A stretch of 5,623 nt of DNA from Sulfurimonas sp. (GCA_030673275.1 DAOVJL010000094.1:1-5623), one strand, 5' to 3'; counted from the stretch's first letter, positions 1 through 5,580 are shown. The notes: generated by a model from the letters alone, not told the origin. Made by a program: numbers and translations.

Positions 1-468
1 AGAGCCGCTCATATTTGCCTTGTGCTCTTTTATTCTCGCACCTAGACCAAATAGTGTCTCATCAAGATTTTCTTCAAATTTACCGTCATGAGTAAAGTAT
101 TTTTCAACTTCATTGAACTTTTTCTCAACAATAAACTTACTCATCCACTCACCGATGATTCCATCAAGCTCACGGTTTTTAAAGTAGCGAAAATATCTAA
201 CAACTTTTACAATCTCAAAAATCTGTTCAAAATTTAGAACACCATGCTTTTTCAGATGTGATCTTATAGTGAAAAAATCAGCTACTTTTGGAGGTGCTTT
301 AAATTCTATATTGTCAAGTGCTTTGATGTAGCGGTAGTGAAGTTCTTGATCACCCTCAATGTACAGAGCATGTTCTCTTGAGAAGAATTGTTTAAATGAG
401 CTTATATGCTCATTTAGGTCGAGCTGATTGATTAATTTATCAATCTTTGAGTTTGTCTCTACTCGCAT
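1..468 (-). CDS. mutS2: MutS2-like protein (MutS-family ATPase), N-terminal part, runs off the left edge
   Basis: This frame is open from an ATG at 468 to the window edge, 156 codons with no stop. MutS2 proteins are MutS-family ATPases that act on branched or recombining DNA or on collided ribosomes, depending on the species. Full-length members are roughly 700-800 residues, so only the N-terminal fifth is visible, and the Walker ATPase and C-terminal Smr regions lie outside. Visible are an N-terminal helix with DKLINQLDLNEHI (residues 10-22), the stretch FFSREHALYIEGDQELHYRYI (28-48), KAPPKVADF (57-65), and a long charged helical region typical of the MutS-type core. The call rests on this N-terminal pattern and on the position next to murC, an order I recall from Helicobacter pylori. 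The start overlaps the stop of the upstream membrane-protein gene by 10 nt, and no good Shine-Dalgarno is visible, so translation is probably coupled. It is the last visible gene of the five-gene operon. Confidence 0.78.
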   Translation of the reverse strand, partial: MRVETNSKIDKLINQLDLNEHISSFKQFFSREHALYIEGDQELHYRYIKALDNIEFKAPPKVADFFTIRSHLKKHGVLNFEQIFEIVKVVRYFRYFKNRELDGIIGEWMSKFIVEKKFNEVEKYFTHDGKFEENLDETLFGLGARIKEHKANMSGS

Positions 469-788
469 GTAGATGCACTAATCATCTGACCATAGTTTGG
501 AGTGTTTTCTTTACCTATGAAAGTGTATGTTCCGATACTTAGAGAGTAGTTTTTGTCGTTCACAGCAACGCCATTACAGGAAATAGTTTTATGTTGATTA
601 AATTTCATTACAACATTCATCATATTTTCTCTTTGAGTACTAGTGTATGTATTAAATGCAATAGCAGAGAGTACTATAGTCAACACAATGGCAGTAACTA
701 ATGTCTTTTGATGACGTGTGAGTTCTGTAAAATAGTGCAGGGCAAAAAAGAAAAAACCTACAATTACTAAACCTGCTATATATGCCAT
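459..788 (-). CDS. Small two-helix membrane protein of unknown function (109 aa)
   Basis: I do not recognise a named family. Residues 2-20 and 29-48 are strongly hydrophobic and read as two transmembrane helices, joined by a short loop with R25, H26 and K28. By the positive-inside rule that loop is cytoplasmic, which puts the roughly 60-residue C-terminal domain in the periplasm. That domain (about 50-109) holds the only two cysteines, C71 and C108, which could form a disulfide in an oxidising compartment; this is an inference. The start at 788 follows the murC stop by one nucleotide and has AGAGGA (799-804), inside the murC coding end, 10 nt upstream. The end overlaps the mutS2 start by 10 nt. 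A small uncharacterised gene occupies the same slot between murC and mutS2 in Helicobacter, as I recall, so the position may be conserved even if the sequence is not. It is expressed as part of the murC operon. Confidence 0.85.
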   Translation of the reverse strand: MAYIAGLVIVGFFFFALHYFTELTRHQKTLVTAIVLTIVLSAIAFNTYTSTQRENMMNVVMKFNQHKTISCNGVAVNDKNYSLSIGTYTFIGKENTPNYGQMISASTCE

Positions 789-789
789 G

Positions 790-2103
790 TTATGCAGTTC
801 CTCTTATTTGATAAGTAATATCTCCGGCACCAAAACCGATAATAAGACCTTCGTCTAAAGTTTTAAGTATTTCTTTGTCTTTTATAACGGTAATAGTATT
901 ATTTGCTCTGTGTATAGTATCTGCCATAGTCAAATTATATCTTTTAAACTTCTCTTTAAAGTTAATATCTTGAGCAGCTTCGCCTGCTGACCAAACAGGA
1001 AGAATAATAAGCTCCTCAGCACCTTCAAAACACTTTATAAACTCTTCCAAATTATCGATAGTACGAGAATATTTATGTGGTTGCCAAATAGCTGTGATTT
1101 TATCGAAACCTTTTAGATGTGCATACTCTTTAACTGATTCGAATGTTGCTTTTATCTCTGTTGGATGGTGACCATAGTCATCAATAATTACGCTGCCTTT
1201 TTCAGATCCAACAATATCAAATCGTTTTTTGATACCTTTGAATGTAAGCAGGTTTTCTCTAATCTCTTCAATATCCATAGCCTCATTTGCAGCGAGAATT
1301 GCCAAAGCTGCATCAAGAGCAATATGTCTACCAAAACCCCATACATCGAAACTGCCTAAATTTTTAAGTGTAAACCTTGTGTGCGGTTCATCATTTATAA
1401 GTATAAATTCGATGTTTGTGATATCTTTACTGGGATATAACCATTTAGCATCTATTTCATCTACAAGAGTACTTAAAAATTTATCTTCAGCATTTAAAAC
1501 ACGACATCCAGCTGAGTTTATAAAAGTTTTGTATGAGTCATAAAAAAGTTCATAGTTGTAGTCATAATATTCCATATGCTCAGGCTCAGCATTGATTACA
1601 ATAGCACAGTGAGGATTTGAGTTTATAAAACTTCCATCACTCTCATCAGCTTCAAAAAGCATTACATCCGTCTCTTGAGTGTATCTAACATTTGAGCCAA
1701 AAGCTTTTGATTCTGCGCCGATGATAGCAGAACCACTCATAATGGCTGCTAGGATTGCAGTTGTAGTACTTTTACCATGTGCTCCTGCAACTGAGTAGAC
1801 TTTTGAAGTGTCTAAGATTTGCAGTAGAGCTTCTCGACGGGCAAGAACTTCAATACCTTTTGCTTTTGCTTCTACTACTTCCGGATTGTCTGGGCGAATA
1901 ATAGCAGAGTGAATGACTAAATCTTGGGAGTCAATTGCAGAAGAACAGTGTGGAATAGTAACTCTTATACCTAAGGCACGAAGTTTTTTAGTAATGCTAG
2001 TATCAGATATGTCTGAACCACTGACCTCATGCCCTTTAAAGTGCATGTATTGTGCTAATCCTGATATGCCGATTCCGCCAATTCCTATAAAATGTATTTT
2101 CAT
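790..2103 (-). CDS. murC: UDP-N-acetylmuramate--L-alanine ligase (MurC)
   Basis: A cytoplasmic Mur ligase that uses ATP to join L-alanine to UDP-MurNAc, the first amino acid of the peptidoglycan stem. All three Mur domains are visible in the 437-residue product. The N-terminal Rossmann domain opens with IHFIGIGGIGISG (3-15). The central ATPase has the P-loop GAHGKSTTT (107-115), EADESDGSF (151-159) and NAEPEHMEYYD (171-181), with GFGRHIALDAALAI (257-270) towards its end. The C-terminal domain carries FKGIKKRFDI (288-297), DDYGHHPTEI (308-317), HKYSRT (343-348) and GAGDI (425-429). Length fits the family (about 440-490). I chose the ATG at 2103, not those at 2118 or 2121, because GGGGAG sits 7 nt upstream, the protein then begins directly at the Rossmann strand, and the overlap with the upstream gene becomes a 4-nt gap. 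The P-loop has Ser where many MurC have Thr, a conservative change. As in other Campylobacterota, murC lies outside a dcw cluster. Confidence 0.97.
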   Translation of the reverse strand: MKIHFIGIGGIGISGLAQYMHFKGHEVSGSDISDTSITKKLRALGIRVTIPHCSSAIDSQDLVIHSAIIRPDNPEVVEAKAKGIEVLARREALLQILDTSKVYSVAGAHGKSTTTAILAAIMSGSAIIGAESKAFGSNVRYTQETDVMLFEADESDGSFINSNPHCAIVINAEPEHMEYYDYNYELFYDSYKTFINSAGCRVLNAEDKFLSTLVDEIDAKWLYPSKDITNIEFILINDEPHTRFTLKNLGSFDVWGFGRHIALDAALAILAANEAMDIEEIRENLLTFKGIKKRFDIVGSEKGSVIIDDYGHHPTEIKATFESVKEYAHLKGFDKITAIWQPHKYSRTIDNLEEFIKCFEGAEELIILPVWSAGEAAQDINFKEKFKRYNLTMADTIHRANNTITVIKDKEILKTLDEGLIIGFGAGDITYQIRGTA

Positions 2104-2107
2104 CCGC

Positions 2108-2614
2108 TTACTCCCCATCATTTTGGGATTTATCTAGCAATTTCTGTGCCTCTTTATTAAAACAACTTATATAAAAAGTCCCGGCATTATGCGTTGCGTC
2201 GATATCTGCAATATTGTCTATAAAATCGTCTAAAGATATGTTTTCTTTAGAAGCTATCCAGTGAAACTTTAGTGCTGATGAGAATTTTTCATCACTGCTT
2301 AGTCCGCTGAGAACTTCAAACAGGGTACTTGCATCTGCAATTTGACCGGCACTGTAGTGTTCTATAGCGTACTCGTAAAGTGCTCTCAAGGTTGCAAAAT
2401 CTTGAACTTCGTTCATATCCATGACTCTATGAGCTTCCAGAGTATCAGTTAATCTCTCTAGCGCTAAATCAAGAATATTTGCATAAAAGCCGGCAATTGT
2501 ATTTTCATCAAAAATATCGTGTGCTTGTTGTTCCAGTACATAGAGTGAAGCTATGTCAGAATTTTGCTGAGCTTCTAATACTTTTGTTTTAAGTTTTTCA
2601 ACTTTATTGCTCAT
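2108..2614 (-). CDS. Uncharacterised helical protein, possibly TPR-like (168 aa)
   Basis: No named family recognised. The protein is soluble and acidic, with no signal peptide or membrane segment, and appears almost entirely alpha-helical. Residues 1-35 are a charged, coiled-coil-like helix. Residues about 73-121 have the spacing of a helical hairpin repeat: aromatic and alanine positions in LYEYAIEHYSAGQIADASTLF followed by a second helix pair around KFSSALKFHWIA. This resembles tetratricopeptide-type packing, but the match is loose. It has a single cysteine, C151. The start at 2614 has a textbook AAGGAG (2622-2627) 7 nt upstream and overlaps the aminotransferase stop by 11 nt. The stop is 4 nt before the murC start. 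The tight packing between two cell-wall precursor genes suggests co-expression, but gives no direct evidence of function. Confidence 0.88.
   Translation of the reverse strand: MSNKVEKLKTKVLEAQQNSDIASLYVLEQQAHDIFDENTIAGFYANILDLALERLTDTLEAHRVMDMNEVQDFATLRALYEYAIEHYSAGQIADASTLFEVLSGLSSDEKFSSALKFHWIASKENISLDDFIDNIADIDATHNAGTFYISCFNKEAQKLLDKSQNDGE
2111..2116 (-). promoter_or_regulatory. Ribosome binding site that fixes the murC start
   Basis: On the minus strand this reads GGGGAG, followed by a 7-nt spacer that contains the upstream gene's TAA and then the ATG at 2103. The two in-frame ATGs further upstream (2118, 2121) lie at or before this motif and have no comparable motif themselves. This supports a 437-residue MurC starting MKIHFIGIGG. 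Confidence 0.8.
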
Positions 2615-3746
2615 CTAAACACTCCTTGATTCTTTGCAAGGCATTTTTTGTTTTTTCTTGCGCCTCAACTAAAGCAATTCTCACAAACTCTTTACCGGGG
2701 TTGATACCATTAGCATCTTCTCTTGCTAAAAATTCACCAGGAAGAACTTTTACATTGTATTTTAAAAACAGTGTTTTTGTAAACTCAATAGGATTTGAGA
2801 CTTTTAGCCAGACATAAAAAGTTGCACTTGGAATCTCAACTTCTAAAATCTCTTTTGCAATTTTGAAATTATTTTTGTAAATCTCTCTTGATACTTCAAC
2901 ATGTTTTTCATCATTCCAAGCATGTGCGGCTGCACTTTGAAGTGGAAGAGGTGAGGCACAACCTATGTAAGTTCTGTACTTCATATACTCTTTTAAGATA
3001 TTCTCATCACCTGCAATAAATCCAGAACGAAGTCCAGGGGCAGATGAGCGTTTAGAGATAGAGTTGACAACTAACACATTTTTAAAAGTTGTATTTCCTA
3101 CATGTATAGATGCTTCAAGAAGTGACGGTATTGGCTTATCAGTGTATATTTCACTGTAGCACTCATCGTTTAAAAGTACAAAGTCATGCTTTAAAGCTAG
3201 GTACACCCACTCGCTAAGCTCCTCTAAGCTAAGTGTAGAAGTAGTTGGATTGTTTGGAAAGTTTAAAATAACCAAATCACATGTAGATAACTCTTCTTCA
3301 TTTATTTCAGGTTTAAAATTGTTTTCTTCATTTAAATTTAGATGGATTGTTTTAGCTCTTGATGCTATTGCAGCACCTTCATAAATCTGATAAAAAGGGT
3401 TTGTAAAAGCTATAGTTGGTTCTTGTGTATCAAAGAGTAAAAACTGAGGAAAGTTAAAAAGGACTTCACGAGTTCCAAATGTTGGAATTATCTGTTCATC
3501 ACTAAGCTCAACTGAAAATCTTTTTGAAACAAAATTTCTTTGGGCTACTCTTAAATCTAGTTCCCCAGATGTTTTAGGATATTTTTTTAATAGGCTAGAA
3601 TTATCACAAAGAGCTTTTTGTATAAAATCCGGAGTCTCAAACTGAGGCTCCCCAATAGTTAAAACTGATGGCGCATAGTTTTTGTTTGGTGTAATGTCTT
3701 TAAGTAAATTGTTTAGTTTTTCAAACGGATATGGTTCAAAATTCAT
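2604..3746 (-). CDS. dapC: PLP-dependent class I/II aminotransferase, probable N-succinyldiaminopimelate aminotransferase (DapC-like)
   Basis: A fold-type I PLP enzyme of 380 residues, a usual length. Visible landmarks are IGEPQFETP near the N-terminus (31-39), FGTREVLF (90-97) in the cofactor-phosphate region, NPFYQIYEGAA (116-126), NFPNNPTT (162-169) with the PLP-ring-contacting N166, NDECYSEIY (193-201) with D194 and Y197, SISKRSSAPGLRSGF (229-243) with Schiff-base lysine K232 and phosphate-binding R240, and VRIAL (355-359) with carboxylate-binding R356. Substrate cannot be read from sequence alone. The DapC assignment (N-succinyl-LL-DAP with 2-oxoglutarate, lysine/DAP pathway) rests on overall resemblance to Campylobacterota enzymes so annotated and on the murC neighbourhood; an aspartate-type aminotransferase is the alternative. 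The start at 3746 has AAGG 9 nt upstream. It is the first gene of the five-gene operon, and its stop overlaps the next gene by 11 nt. Confidence 0.9.
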   Translation of the reverse strand: MNFEPYPFEKLNNLLKDITPNKNYAPSVLTIGEPQFETPDFIQKALCDNSSLLKKYPKTSGELDLRVAQRNFVSKRFSVELSDEQIIPTFGTREVLFNFPQFLLFDTQEPTIAFTNPFYQIYEGAAIASRAKTIHLNLNEENNFKPEINEEELSTCDLVILNFPNNPTTSTLSLEELSEWVYLALKHDFVLLNDECYSEIYTDKPIPSLLEASIHVGNTTFKNVLVVNSISKRSSAPGLRSGFIAGDENILKEYMKYRTYIGCASPLPLQSAAAHAWNDEKHVEVSREIYKNNFKIAKEILEVEIPSATFYVWLKVSNPIEFTKTLFLKYNVKVLPGEFLAREDANGINPGKEFVRIALVEAQEKTKNALQRIKECLDEQ

Positions 3747-3773
3747 ATTCTATCGCCTTTATATAATCGCGAT

Positions 3774-3802
3774 ATTATAGCTAAAATGTATAAGAGACAA
3801 GT
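3774..3802 (-). promoter_or_regulatory. Probable sigma-70 promoter of the dapC-murC-mutS2 operon
   Basis: On the minus strand a perfect TATAAT occupies 3774-3779, preceded by the T-rich stretch CATTTTAGC. The -35 region is poor (ACTTGT or CTTGTC at about 3796-3802), which is common in Campylobacterota, where -10 dominates. The predicted start is near 3767, leaving a leader of about 20 nt before the dapC ATG. No other promoter of this quality was seen between the genes of the block. Confidence 0.6.
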
Positions 3803-3837
3803 TAATGATGTTATTTCCAATCTTACAGCTAGATATA

Positions 3838-3867
3838 TTGTTAAAAGTATATTTTGTTTTTTATTAT
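3838..3867 (+). promoter_or_regulatory. Possible promoter of the cytochrome c gene
   Basis: TTGTTA (3838-3843) and TATTAT (3862-3867) are separated by 18 bp, matching 4/6 and 5/6 of the sigma-70 consensus. Transcription would begin near 3874, giving a leader of about 40 nt with AAAGGA (3901-3906) 7 nt before the ATG. The region is so AT-rich that other hexamers, such as TAAAAT at 3886-3891, cannot be excluded. Confidence 0.4.
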
Positions 3868-3882
3868 CCTAAATTTAAAAAT

Positions 3883-3896
3883 CTGTAAAATTACAG
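3883..3896. promoter_or_regulatory. 14-bp inverted repeat, candidate operator upstream of the cytochrome c gene
   Basis: CTGTAA-AA-TTACAG is a perfect inverted repeat with 6-bp arms and a 2-bp centre. Read as CTGTA-N4-TACAG, it has the 5-4-5 geometry of CRP/FNR-family sites (compare FNR TTGAT-N4-ATCAA), although the half-site itself is not one I can assign. It lies 17 bp ahead of the ATG, around +9 to +22 of the proposed transcript, a position suited to repression. Six-base arms can arise by chance in AT-rich DNA. Confidence 0.35.
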
Positions 3897-3913
3897 CATA
3901 AAAGGATAATTTT

Positions 3914-4282
3914 ATGAAAATAGTATTACCAATAGCTTTAGCACTTTTACTAAGTGCTTGTAGTGATGAGAACAAAAACTCTATAACTAAAGTAGAATCA
4001 TCAAAGAGTGTTGTTAAAGAAATCAAAGCTGTTGTACCTGCAAGAGCAGGGCCGAGTCTTTATGTTGCCTGTGCAGCTTGTCATGGGGCTGATGGTTTAA
4101 AAATAGCACTTGGAAAATCTCAAATAATAAAAGGTTGGGATAGTAAAAAAGTTATAAATACATTAAACGGTTATAAAGATGGAACTTATGGCGGATCTAT
4201 GAAGGGCATAATGAAAGGTCAAGTATCAGCCTTGAGTGATGAGGATATAAAAGCGGTGTCTGAGTACATATCTAAATTATAG
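3914..4282 (+). CDS. Lipid-anchored mono-heme class I cytochrome c (c553-like)
   Basis: A periplasm-facing electron carrier of 122 residues. The N-terminus MKIVLPIALALLLSAC is a lipoprotein signal with lipobox LSAC; C16 would be lipidated, and Ser at +2 favours outer-membrane sorting if the Escherichia coli rule applies. Residues 17-45 are a polar tether. The heme motif CAACH spans 53-57, covalently binding c-type heme with H57 as axial ligand. The sixth ligand is probably M100 in MKGIMKGQVSALSDED (96-111), since a Met before KGQ...LSDED is usual in c553-type proteins; M96 is the alternative. A final helix, IKAVSEYISKL (112-122), completes the fold. AAAGGA 7 nt upstream supports the start. 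It is alone on the plus strand, divergent from the murC operon and convergent with the thioredoxin-fold genes, so it is its own transcription unit. Its redox partners are not shown; a respiratory role is inferred from the family. Confidence 0.93.
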   Translation: MKIVLPIALALLLSACSDENKNSITKVESSKSVVKEIKAVVPARAGPSLYVACAACHGADGLKIALGKSQIIKGWDSKKVINTLNGYKDGTYGGSMKGIMKGQVSALSDEDIKAVSEYISKL

Positions 4283-4288
4283 TCTTCA

Positions 4289-4311
4289 TTAGCTCAATAA
4301 TTTTGGGCTAA
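4289..4311. terminator. Hairpin between convergent genes, possible weak terminator
   Basis: TTAGCTCAA (4289-4297) pairs with TTGGGCTAA (4303-4311) around a 5-nt loop. The 9-bp stem contains one G-U pair in plus-strand RNA, but an A-C mismatch in minus-strand RNA, so it favours the cytochrome transcript. It starts 6 nt after the cytochrome stop and covers the stop codon of the convergent gene. No clear U-tract follows on either strand, which makes Rho-independent termination uncertain. Confidence 0.4.
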
Positions 4312-4919
4312 TCTTCAAAATATTCAAACTCTTCTAAGCATGGAACAGTTCCCTCGGAAACACTGCAATATTTTGAGTTTTTCTCAAATGAAATCAAGTA
4401 TGGTCTACGTTCCATATCAAGCTGTTTGGCTACTTTGGCAATATTATCTATAGACTCTATAGTTTCATTGATTGCCTGAAAGTCATCAAGGTCTATGATA
4501 TCTCCATCAATATCGATTGTGTGTATAGGTTCTACAGCTTCATGCATTGCCAGAAATTTTTCAAAGTCCATGATTTCTTCTTCAACCATTATGTCTAATA
4601 GAAGAGATTTAGGGTCCTCAGATTGATAAATATATTGGATTGCTTTAGTAGATTTAAGTATGGGATGTTTGTATAAAAATATATAGTAACTGTTTGTCAG
4701 TTGCAACATTTTATTTTTACTAATCTTAGTCATAAGACGACGGGAAAATCTACACATCGGATCAACAAACATGTAGACAACTTTAGCGTTACCTGTTCCA
4801 ATACGAATGGCGTGCTTCGATATAGATTCTAGCATAACCCGCGGTTTCTCAACAGCAGATATATTTTTAGAAGCTAAAACAGTAAATGATAAGAATAAGA
4901 TTATAAAGAGTGATTTCAT
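4308..4919 (-). CDS. Exported thioredoxin-fold (DsbC/DsbG-like) protein with CxxS active site, longer tandem paralog
   Basis: A 203-residue protein with a Sec signal peptide (1-16, probable cleavage after VLA). The thioredoxin-fold core follows: strand VVYMFVDPMCRFSRRL (47-62) matches the DsbC/DsbG pattern (FTDPxCPYC), but the second active-site cysteine is Ser (C56-R-F-S59). P173 in ERRPYLISFE is the likely cis-proline. Two further cysteines, C185 and C194, lie in a C-terminal KYC-x8-C segment. Residues 113-162 are two copies of a 25-residue acidic unit that is single in the neighbouring paralog. The first 112 residues match that paralog at 70 positions. It has an excellent AAGGAG (4925-4930) 5 nt before the ATG. 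A CxxS protein cannot run the usual dithiol cycle, so it may be a monothiol reductase, isomerase or binding protein in the periplasm; substrate unknown. A possible promoter lies at 5010-5039, or it is read through from the upstream paralog. Confidence 0.88.
   Translation of the reverse strand: MKSLFIILFLSFTVLASKNISAVEKPRVMLESISKHAIRIGTGNAKVVYMFVDPMCRFSRRLMTKISKNKMLQLTNSYYIFLYKHPILKSTKAIQYIYQSEDPKSLLLDIMVEEEIMDFEKFLAMHEAVEPIHTIDIDGDIIDLDDFQAINETIESIDNIAKVAKQLDMERRPYLISFEKNSKYCSVSEGTVPCLEEFEYFED
4314..4328 (-). repeat. 9-bp microduplication near the 3' end of the longer paralog
   Basis: TTCAAA occurs at 4314-4319 and 4323-4328, a 9-bp period. The paralog has a single copy at the equivalent place. 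The result is EEFEYFED at the C-terminus here against EEFED there. With the 25-residue unit, these 3 residues account exactly for the 28-residue length difference. Confidence 0.55.
4434..4583 (-). repeat. 75-bp in-frame tandem duplication inside the thioredoxin-fold gene
   Basis: Two adjacent 75-bp units (4509-4583 encoding residues 113-137; 4434-4508 encoding 138-162) align without gaps. Over the 69 positions 4441-4509 against 4516-4584, 50 match (about 72%). At protein level EEEIMDFEKFLAM aligns with DGDIIDLDDFQAI. The paralog at 5041-5568 has one unit only, and it shares a 20-nt block, AAGTCATCAAGGTCTATGAT on the plus strand, with the second unit. Confidence 0.82.
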
Positions 4920-4938
4920 ACGGGCTCCTTTATTTAAC

Positions 4939-4984
4939 TAATTTCATATATTAAATTCAAGAGGCTTAAAAAGTGATGAAATTA
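4939..4984. repeat. 9-bp inverted repeat between the two paralogs
   Basis: TAATTTCAT (4939-4947) and ATGAAATTA (4976-4984) are perfect inverted arms with a 28-nt spacer. They would fall in the leader of the longer paralog if transcription starts near 5003. The arms are very AT-rich, so a stable RNA stem is doubtful. The rest of the 121-nt intergenic stretch 4920-5040 shows only the Shine-Dalgarno and promoter-like hexamers. Confidence 0.3.
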
Positions 4985-5009
4985 AATTATATTAGATTGT
5001 ATTAATCAC

Positions 5010-5039
5010 ATTATAGCTTAAGAAGTTTAAATTTATCAG
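5010..5039 (-). promoter_or_regulatory. Possible promoter for the downstream thioredoxin-fold paralog
   Basis: On the minus strand CTGATA (5034-5039, 4/6 to TTGACA) is followed after 18 bp by a perfect TATAAT (5010-5015), just beyond the stop of the upstream paralog. A second TATAAT lies at 4986-4991 without a usable -35. Transcription from the first would begin near 5003 and leave a leader of about 84 nt. No terminator is visible before it, so read-through from upstream may also occur. Confidence 0.45.
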
Positions 5040-5040
5040 G

Positions 5041-5568
5041 CTAATCTTCAAACTCTTCTACACATGAAAGTGTCCCCTCAGAAACATTACAATATTTTGA
5101 ATCTTTTTCAAATGAAATTATATATGGTCTAAGCGTCATATCAAATTCTTCAGCAACCTCGGCAATTTTTTGTATGGCTGTTATAGTTTTATTATTTGCA
5201 TTAAAGTCATCAAGGTCTATGATGTCCTCATCAACCATAACATCTAAAAGAGTAGATTTAGGCTCATCTGATTGATAAATATATTGGATAAGTTTTTGAG
5301 AATCATATTTTGGAAGTTTGTATAAAAATATATAGTAACTATTTGTTTGCTGTATTATTTCGTTTTCATTGATTTTAGTTATAAAACGATTAGAATATTT
5401 ACACATTGGATCAACAAATATATAAATAACTTTGGCATCACCATTTCCAAGACGAATAGCATATTTTGATATTGATTCGAGCATTACTCTTGGTTTTTGA
5501 GAAAGGGAATCTGTTTGAGTAGCAAAGATATTAAAACACAGTAGTAAAACAATGTATAAAATTTTCAT
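5041..5568 (-). CDS. Exported thioredoxin-fold (DsbC/DsbG-like) protein with CxxS active site, shorter tandem paralog
   Basis: A 175-residue protein with a Sec signal peptide (1-16, probable cleavage after IFA). Strand VIYIFVDPMCKYSNRF (47-62) holds the CxxS site C56-K-Y-S59, P148 in LRPYIISFE is the likely cis-proline, and C160 and C169 form the C-terminal pair in KYCNVSEGTLSC. Both paralogs keep KPRVMLESISK (25-35), TNSYYIFLYK (75-84), IQYIYQS (94-100) and the acidic IIDLDDF unit, here in one copy (116-122). I chose the ATG at 5568 over that at 5598: AAGAGG (5575-5580) is 6 nt upstream, the protein then opens directly with the signal peptide, and the earlier ATG would overlap an upstream gene. 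Gene order and similarity imply tandem gene duplication. The lack of the resolving cysteine makes normal Dsb oxidase or isomerase chemistry unlikely; the role is unknown. Confidence 0.88.
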   Translation of the reverse strand: MKILYIVLLLCFNIFATQTDSLSQKPRVMLESISKYAIRLGNGDAKVIYIFVDPMCKYSNRFITKINENEIIQQTNSYYIFLYKLPKYDSQKLIQYIYQSDEPKSTLLDVMVDEDIIDLDDFNANNKTITAIQKIAEVAEEFDMTLRPYIISFEKDSKYCNVSEGTLSCVEEFED

Positions 5569-5574
5569 TATAGA

Positions 5575-5580
5575 CCTCTT
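5575..5580 (-). promoter_or_regulatory. Ribosome binding site that fixes the start of the shorter paralog
   Basis: On the minus strand AAGAGG lies 6 nt before the ATG at 5568 and overlaps the upstream gene's TAA (5579-5581), giving TAAGAGG. Such overlap favours translational coupling and argues against the in-frame ATG at 5598. Confidence 0.65.

Noticed and set aside
1165..1359. 64-codon open frame on the plus strand
   Set aside because: It lies wholly inside murC on the opposite strand, has no family pattern, and murC shows intact motifs throughout this stretch.
1229..1543. 104-codon open frame on the plus strand
   Set aside because: Antisense shadow of murC, with a serine- and leucine-rich composition typical of reverse frames and no recognisable domain.
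2104..2121. N-terminal extension MMGSKR of MurC
   Set aside because: The strong GGGGAG at 2111-2116 and the Rossmann start at MKIHFIG favour the ATG at 2103.
1913..2137. 74-codon open frame on the plus strand with several cysteines
   Set aside because: It is antisense to the MurC Rossmann domain. The Pro- and Ile-rich end is the complement of the glycine-rich GIGGIGISG coding sequence.
2626..2817. 63-codon open frame on the plus strand
   Set aside because: Antisense to the end of the aminotransferase gene, with no independent support.
3841..4026. 61-codon open frame on the minus strand
   Set aside because: It overlaps the start of the well-supported cytochrome c gene and the divergent promoter region, and shows no family features.
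5001..5014. Partial symmetry TTGTATTAATCACA resembling a CRP site
   Set aside because: The arms match imperfectly (TTGT against TGTG after inversion), and it overlaps a TATAAT, so AT-rich chance similarity is more likely.
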